Assembly (NCBI GenBank): GCA_033064195.1
Contig: JARBJD010000606.1
Coordinates: 1-29,364, forward strand
Source: Blattamonas nauphoetae
Lineage: Eukaryota; Preaxostyla; Oxymonadida
Direction of reading: 5' to 3'
DNA length: 29,364 nt
The notes under the pieces are model-generated. The model saw only the letters and a list, made by a program, of their open reading frames with translations. It was not told where the DNA came from and did not search any database. Each line of letters opens with the position of its first letter. Position 1 is the stretch's first letter. The position numbers were made by a program, and so were the translations under genes. This document shows positions 26,629 through 29,364 of this stretch, in pieces.

Positions 26629-26928
26629 TTACTTTTTCTTTTTTGGTTTCTTCGCTTTCGGCTTCAGCTTTTCTTCTAGTCTCAGTATTTCACCTCTGAG
26701 CTTGTTCGCTACTGATGTGTTTCCTTCATTCATTGCTTGCTCATATTGTGCCATCTTTTCTGCATGGATTTGCTGATCCGATTTCACATCTGGAATCATT
26801 TCAACACCTGTCTGTGCAACCTTCGAAATCAGTGGTCCAACGAAGGGAATTAGGTTCAGAAATGGAGCTCCAACTCTGAGTATGTTTTTGCCAACTGCTG
26901 CTAATTTTGATAACCAACCTGGTGCCAT
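26629..26928 (-). CDS. Small amphipathic/lysine-tailed protein p100 (right copy)
   Basis: The 99-residue product is almost the same as the left copy (MAPGWLSKLAAVGKNILRVG; LIPFVGPLISKVAQTG; basic end EEKLKPKAKKPKKKK). The lysine tail differs slightly in length and spacing, as expected when only overall charge matters. Differences in the body are nearly all synonymous, which indicates the two lineages were under protein-level selection while they diverged. Confidence 0.78.
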   Translation of the reverse strand: MAPGWLSKLAAVGKNILRVGAPFLNLIPFVGPLISKVAQTGVEMIPDVKSDQQIHAEKMAQYEQAMNEGNTSVANKLRGEILRLEEKLKPKAKKPKKKK

Positions 26929-26946
26929 TTTAATAAAAATAAAAAT
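26929..26946 (-). promoter_or_regulatory. T-rich box before p100 (right copy)
   Basis: AAAAATAAAAAT on the plus strand just upstream of the p100 ATG. Confidence 0.55.
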
Positions 26947-26966
26947 ATTCGAATACTAGTGAATGA

Positions 26967-27275
26967 TTATCCTTTGAATTGAATTTTGGAATTTGACGAG
27001 AGTGGCATATCATCATTTGAGAATCGTCCATTTCGAGGTGGTTCGTACTCAATCATCTGCGGTTTTTGTTGACGATTGATCGCCTTATTTTGTTGATACA
27101 CGTCCATCATTCCTCCTAATCCATTGAGTATTCCACCCGCGGTTTGTCCGAATTTACTGTTCGTTTGTGAGAGCAATCCACCACCGACTTGAAGTAATGT
27201 TGGAGCTAGAGGTTTGATGAATTGAAAGAATTGCTTGCCGATATTTTTGAGTTTGTTGAAACTTCCTGGTGCCAT
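26967..27275 (-). CDS. Small basic Gly-rich protein p102 (right copy)
   Basis: The product has 102 residues, nearly identical to the left copy (MAPGSFNKLKNIGKQFF...SSNSKIQFKG). Its T-rich box lies about 50 bases upstream, at the same unusual distance as in the left copy, so the long leader is a conserved property. It may indicate a different regulatory timing or a longer 5' UTR. Confidence 0.76.
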   Translation of the reverse strand: MAPGSFNKLKNIGKQFFQFIKPLAPTLLQVGGGLLSQTNSKFGQTAGGILNGLGGMMDVYQQNKAINRQQKPQMIEYEPPRNGRFSNDDMPLSSNSKIQFKG

Positions 27276-27323
27276 GTATGCAATTTTGAGAAATTGTGTT
27301 GAAGAGACGAAGTCTATTTAAGT

Positions 27324-27335
27324 AAAAATAAAAAA
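27324..27335 (-). promoter_or_regulatory. Distant T-rich box before p102 (right copy)
   Basis: AAAAATAAAAAA on the plus strand, about 49 bases upstream of the start, as in the left copy. Confidence 0.55.
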
Positions 27336-27388
27336 TACAATTCATTTATAATTTTAGCGAGGAAATAATCTCAGAAGAGATTTCTGCC

Positions 27389-28015
27389 CTAACGGGGTAT
27401 AGCTTTCGTCAGAGAAATGCCATAATTGAGAATTGTGTTGTATGCTTCGTTATAGGCAATACTCATATCTTTTCCTCCAACAAGGATCTTGAAAATGGTT
27501 CTAAACACTGGGAGTTTATTCAGACAGAGACACTTATCAGACAGGTCATCCAATTCAATCACCACATCATTGATTCCAGTTAATGTCGCAATCAGTGCAC
27601 ACAAATCACTTTGGTTTGTGATCAGTTTCTTCGATGGTTCAATGAGATTATTCAGTAGTTTCTTTTCACATGCAAATGCATTCTTGTAGACGAGTAACAA
27701 CTGATCTTTAAATGCTGAAATGTTGGAAGTGTATTCCCTCAGTGGAATTGTTCGACTTTGGATCGGAGCTGATGGATATGTCTCCAATGGTGGATCGTAA
27801 GCACCTCGTTCATTGGATACCACAGGCTCAGAGCATACTCTTTCTCTCCCCAAAGGAGGGTTCGAAGCCTCTAGCGAGACCATCTCCATCTTCGATCCTC
27901 CATTATCTACACCAGCTTTGCTCCTATCCTCGATGATGACATTGTTGGTGATTGATGTTGGTACTGAAGAAGAACTTGTGTGTTTTGTAAATTGACAACT
28001 TAGAATTGGTTGCAT
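27389..28015 (-). CDS. Element protein p208 (right copy of p195)
   Basis: About 208 residues. The C-terminal 150 residues are almost identical to the left protein, including YDPPLETYPSAPIQ and LTGINDVVIELDDLSDKCLCL. The linker after residue 30 (MEMVSLEASNPPLGRERVCS) is longer and unlike the left copy, giving the length difference. The ATG follows its T-rich box by the same six-base spacing as in the left copy. Function unknown; a virion role is inferred from position. Confidence 0.72.
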   Translation of the reverse strand: MQPILSCQFTKHTSSSSVPTSITNNVIIEDRSKAGVDNGGSKMEMVSLEASNPPLGRERVCSEPVVSNERGAYDPPLETYPSAPIQSRTIPLREYTSNISAFKDQLLLVYKNAFACEKKLLNNLIEPSKKLITNQSDLCALIATLTGINDVVIELDDLSDKCLCLNKLPVFRTIFKILVGGKDMSIAYNEAYNTILNYGISLTKAIPR

Positions 28016-28037
28016 CACTTTCTATAAAAATAAAAAA
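28016..28037 (-). promoter_or_regulatory. T-rich box before p208 (right copy)
   Basis: CTATAAAAATAAAAAA on the plus strand upstream of the start; spacing equals the left copy. Confidence 0.6.
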
Positions 28038-28058
28038 TATATATTAATGTTTTTAAAT

Positions 28059-29021
28059 TCACATTTCTGCTCGATCTATAGCTCCCATTCCAGAACTGTC
28101 CAACTGTGCAAATCGATAATACCCAGGCATTTCAGATTGGTATCCACTGATATCATCATCTGTGACTGTTTTGAATGCTTTGGCTTTCAGTTTATTAACT
28201 TCTGTTGATATGTGAGTTGAATAGCGAGTACAGTATTCCGATAAATACGTTGTATCTTGAGTGATCATTTGGAGAAACACTGGATAAATCTGATCTTTGA
28301 AGGCTTTCTTTTGTTTCATACTGGGATTGTAGTCCTGAACATGATCATGAAGCCATTGATCCCACATCAGTGATGCAATCTGTGATTGAATTGAATTGAA
28401 CACCATATTGTCTAACACATTCTTGCTGGGATCAGCTGGATTGCTTCGATTTGCACGAGTTATTCCCAATGTGTCTGTCATGTGTTCACCAACAGCTCTC
28501 TTCATTATTGCATATGGTTGTTGAGATCGTTTGGTCTTCATCTCTTCATAGCTGATGTCTCGATAATTGGTTGGCAAATCGTATGTTCCATTTTTGAGGA
28601 AATTCCGATGTACAGCTTTGATTCTCCTTCCGTTTTCTTGATTGAATGATGTGTATGATTTCTGTCTTCGCATATCTGGTGTTGGATTCATTGCGTAGTA
28701 TGTCTCTTTGACTGGTCTACTATTGTATGGAGTTAGCATGGCACCATCGACTGCAATCAGATCTCCAGTATCATTATCGTAGACAATCACATCAGGAACT
28801 TGTCCATATTGTTCTACTTTCGCAGTCCAATTTCGTCCAGTTCTCTTGATGTATTCTAACGCTGATGGAAGACTGCACAGAACATCATTGCGTCTGGTTT
28901 GAATATCATCGTCAGCATAGATACGTTTCAATGCTGCTTGAGTCTCTGCTGCGTATCTCATTCTTGGTTTCTTCGCTTGTGCTTTTCTTTGTGGTTGAAC
29001 GTACACTATCTTTTGTGACAT
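28059..29021 (-). CDS. Conserved element protein p320 (right copy of p315), diverged
   Basis: The product has 320 residues and looks whole. Blocks shared with the left copy are MRYAAETQAA, KRIYADDDIQTR, SALEYIKRTG, PVKETYYAMNPTPD, RSQQPYAIMK and NMVFNSIQS. Between them the two differ at many residues, and the last 90 residues are mostly different. Overall identity is about 60% by eye, against well over 90% for p100 and for the ATPase N-terminus. It is divergent from the ATPase gene across about 60 bases. Function not recognised. Confidence 0.75.
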   Translation of the reverse strand: MSQKIVYVQPQRKAQAKKPRMRYAAETQAALKRIYADDDIQTRRNDVLCSLPSALEYIKRTGRNWTAKVEQYGQVPDVIVYDNDTGDLIAVDGAMLTPYNSRPVKETYYAMNPTPDMRRQKSYTSFNQENGRRIKAVHRNFLKNGTYDLPTNYRDISYEEMKTKRSQQPYAIMKRAVGEHMTDTLGITRANRSNPADPSKNVLDNMVFNSIQSQIASLMWDQWLHDHVQDYNPSMKQKKAFKDQIYPVFLQMITQDTTYLSEYCTRYSTHISTEVNKLKAKAFKTVTDDDISGYQSEMPGYYRFAQLDSSGMGAIDRAEM

Positions 29022-29048
29022 TGTGTGTTTTCATACAAAATAAAAAAA
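29022..29048 (-). promoter_or_regulatory. T-rich box before p320 (right copy)
   Basis: AAAATAAAAAAA on the plus strand in the divergent gap to the ATPase gene. Confidence 0.55.
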
Positions 29049-29082
29049 CCAAAAGTATATTTTAAGTAGAGTTAAATCACAA

Positions 29083-29364
29083 ATGAACAAATCGAATCAA
29101 TCATTAACAGCATACGTGAATGCTAAATTGAGTGAAGCATCAAATCGGAATGTTTCTCATGAAGTGCAATCACAAATACATCCAGACTTGAATTTCAATC
29201 GCAACAGTGTGAATGTCCTCGTTGGTAACAGAGGAAGTGGAAAAACATTCAATGCTTCCTTTCGAGAGATCAAGTTAAACCCAAAAAATGTCTAAGATAT
29301 GAATGAACTCTTTCACTTGTTTGTCTTCGTCACTGATAGCTAGAACATTGATCCAACCTTCGAT
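29083..29364 (+). pseudogene. Packaging ATPase (right copy), broken and cut by the window edge
   Basis: The N-terminus is identical for 58 residues to the left ATPase and includes the Walker A motif GNRGSGKT. Beyond it, the sequence remains recognisable up to the window end (ELFHLFVFVTD) but the gene is broken, with two or three breaks in the visible part. Divergent orientation from p320 is the same as in the left copy. Confidence 0.75.

Noticed and set aside
5375-29364. A single element with two giant terminal inverted repeats covering the whole capsid block
   Set aside because: The arms differ by several percent and unevenly; Polinton terminal repeats are normally non-coding and homogenised. 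Two element copies explain it more simply.
1-29364. tRNA or rRNA genes
   Set aside because: No cloverleaf with A/B-box consensus or rRNA-like sequence was noticed on either strand by reading; a dedicated scan was not possible.

Overview
The window is eukaryotic DNA (AT-rich, about 36-38% GC by eye) dominated by two related copies of a Polinton/Maverick-like virus-like element. The family call rests on a type-B DNA polymerase with the Polinton/viral motif set, a retroviral-type integrase without any reverse transcriptase, an A32/FtsK-like packaging ATPase, large paired capsid-like proteins and small basic or amphipathic virion-type proteins. The host cannot be named. Compact intronless genes would suit either a protist such as a trichomonad or an animal; the A/T-run-rich spacer DNA looks somewhat nematode-like. 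Neither is secure. The elements are treated here as fossils: some genes look whole, others are broken.

Layout. Left copy (1-~13,734): a broken PolB gene cut by the window edge (about eight breaks), integrase, a small coiled-coil protein, packaging ATPase (opposite strand), p315, p195, p102, p100, capsid paralog 1 (broken, one or two breaks), capsid paralog 2, p136, and on the opposite strand an S74-chaperone fibre gene followed by a fragment of an unknown terminal gene. Right copy (~21,490-29,364): the same genes from the terminal-gene fragment and S74 fibre back to the ATPase, in inverted order, ending in a broken ATPase at the window edge. The two copies face each other across about 7.7 kb of spacer, so the window is a very large imperfect inverted repeat.

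The spacer contains: a 1.74-kb hAT-like DNA transposon with an 18-bp terminal inverted repeat and an 8-bp target duplication, inserted in the left copy's terminal gene (13,735-15,477); a degenerate satellite-like array of about 135-138 bp units (about 15,560-17,490); and a second, older inverted repeat (arms about 18,085-18,450 and 19,800-20,185) surrounding a third, fuller member of the terminal-gene family (19,203-19,772).

How the genes fit together: PolB and integrase would replicate and insert the element; the ATPase would package DNA; two capsid paralogs, two paralogous small helix proteins and an S74-matured fibre look like a virion module. Nearly every forward gene is preceded by a TTTTTATTTTT box a few to about 50 bases before its ATG, suggesting one promoter per gene. 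The copies differ unevenly: p100 is almost identical, while p315 and parts of capsid paralog 2 are strongly diverged, which points to recombination between lineages and to exposed variable loops.
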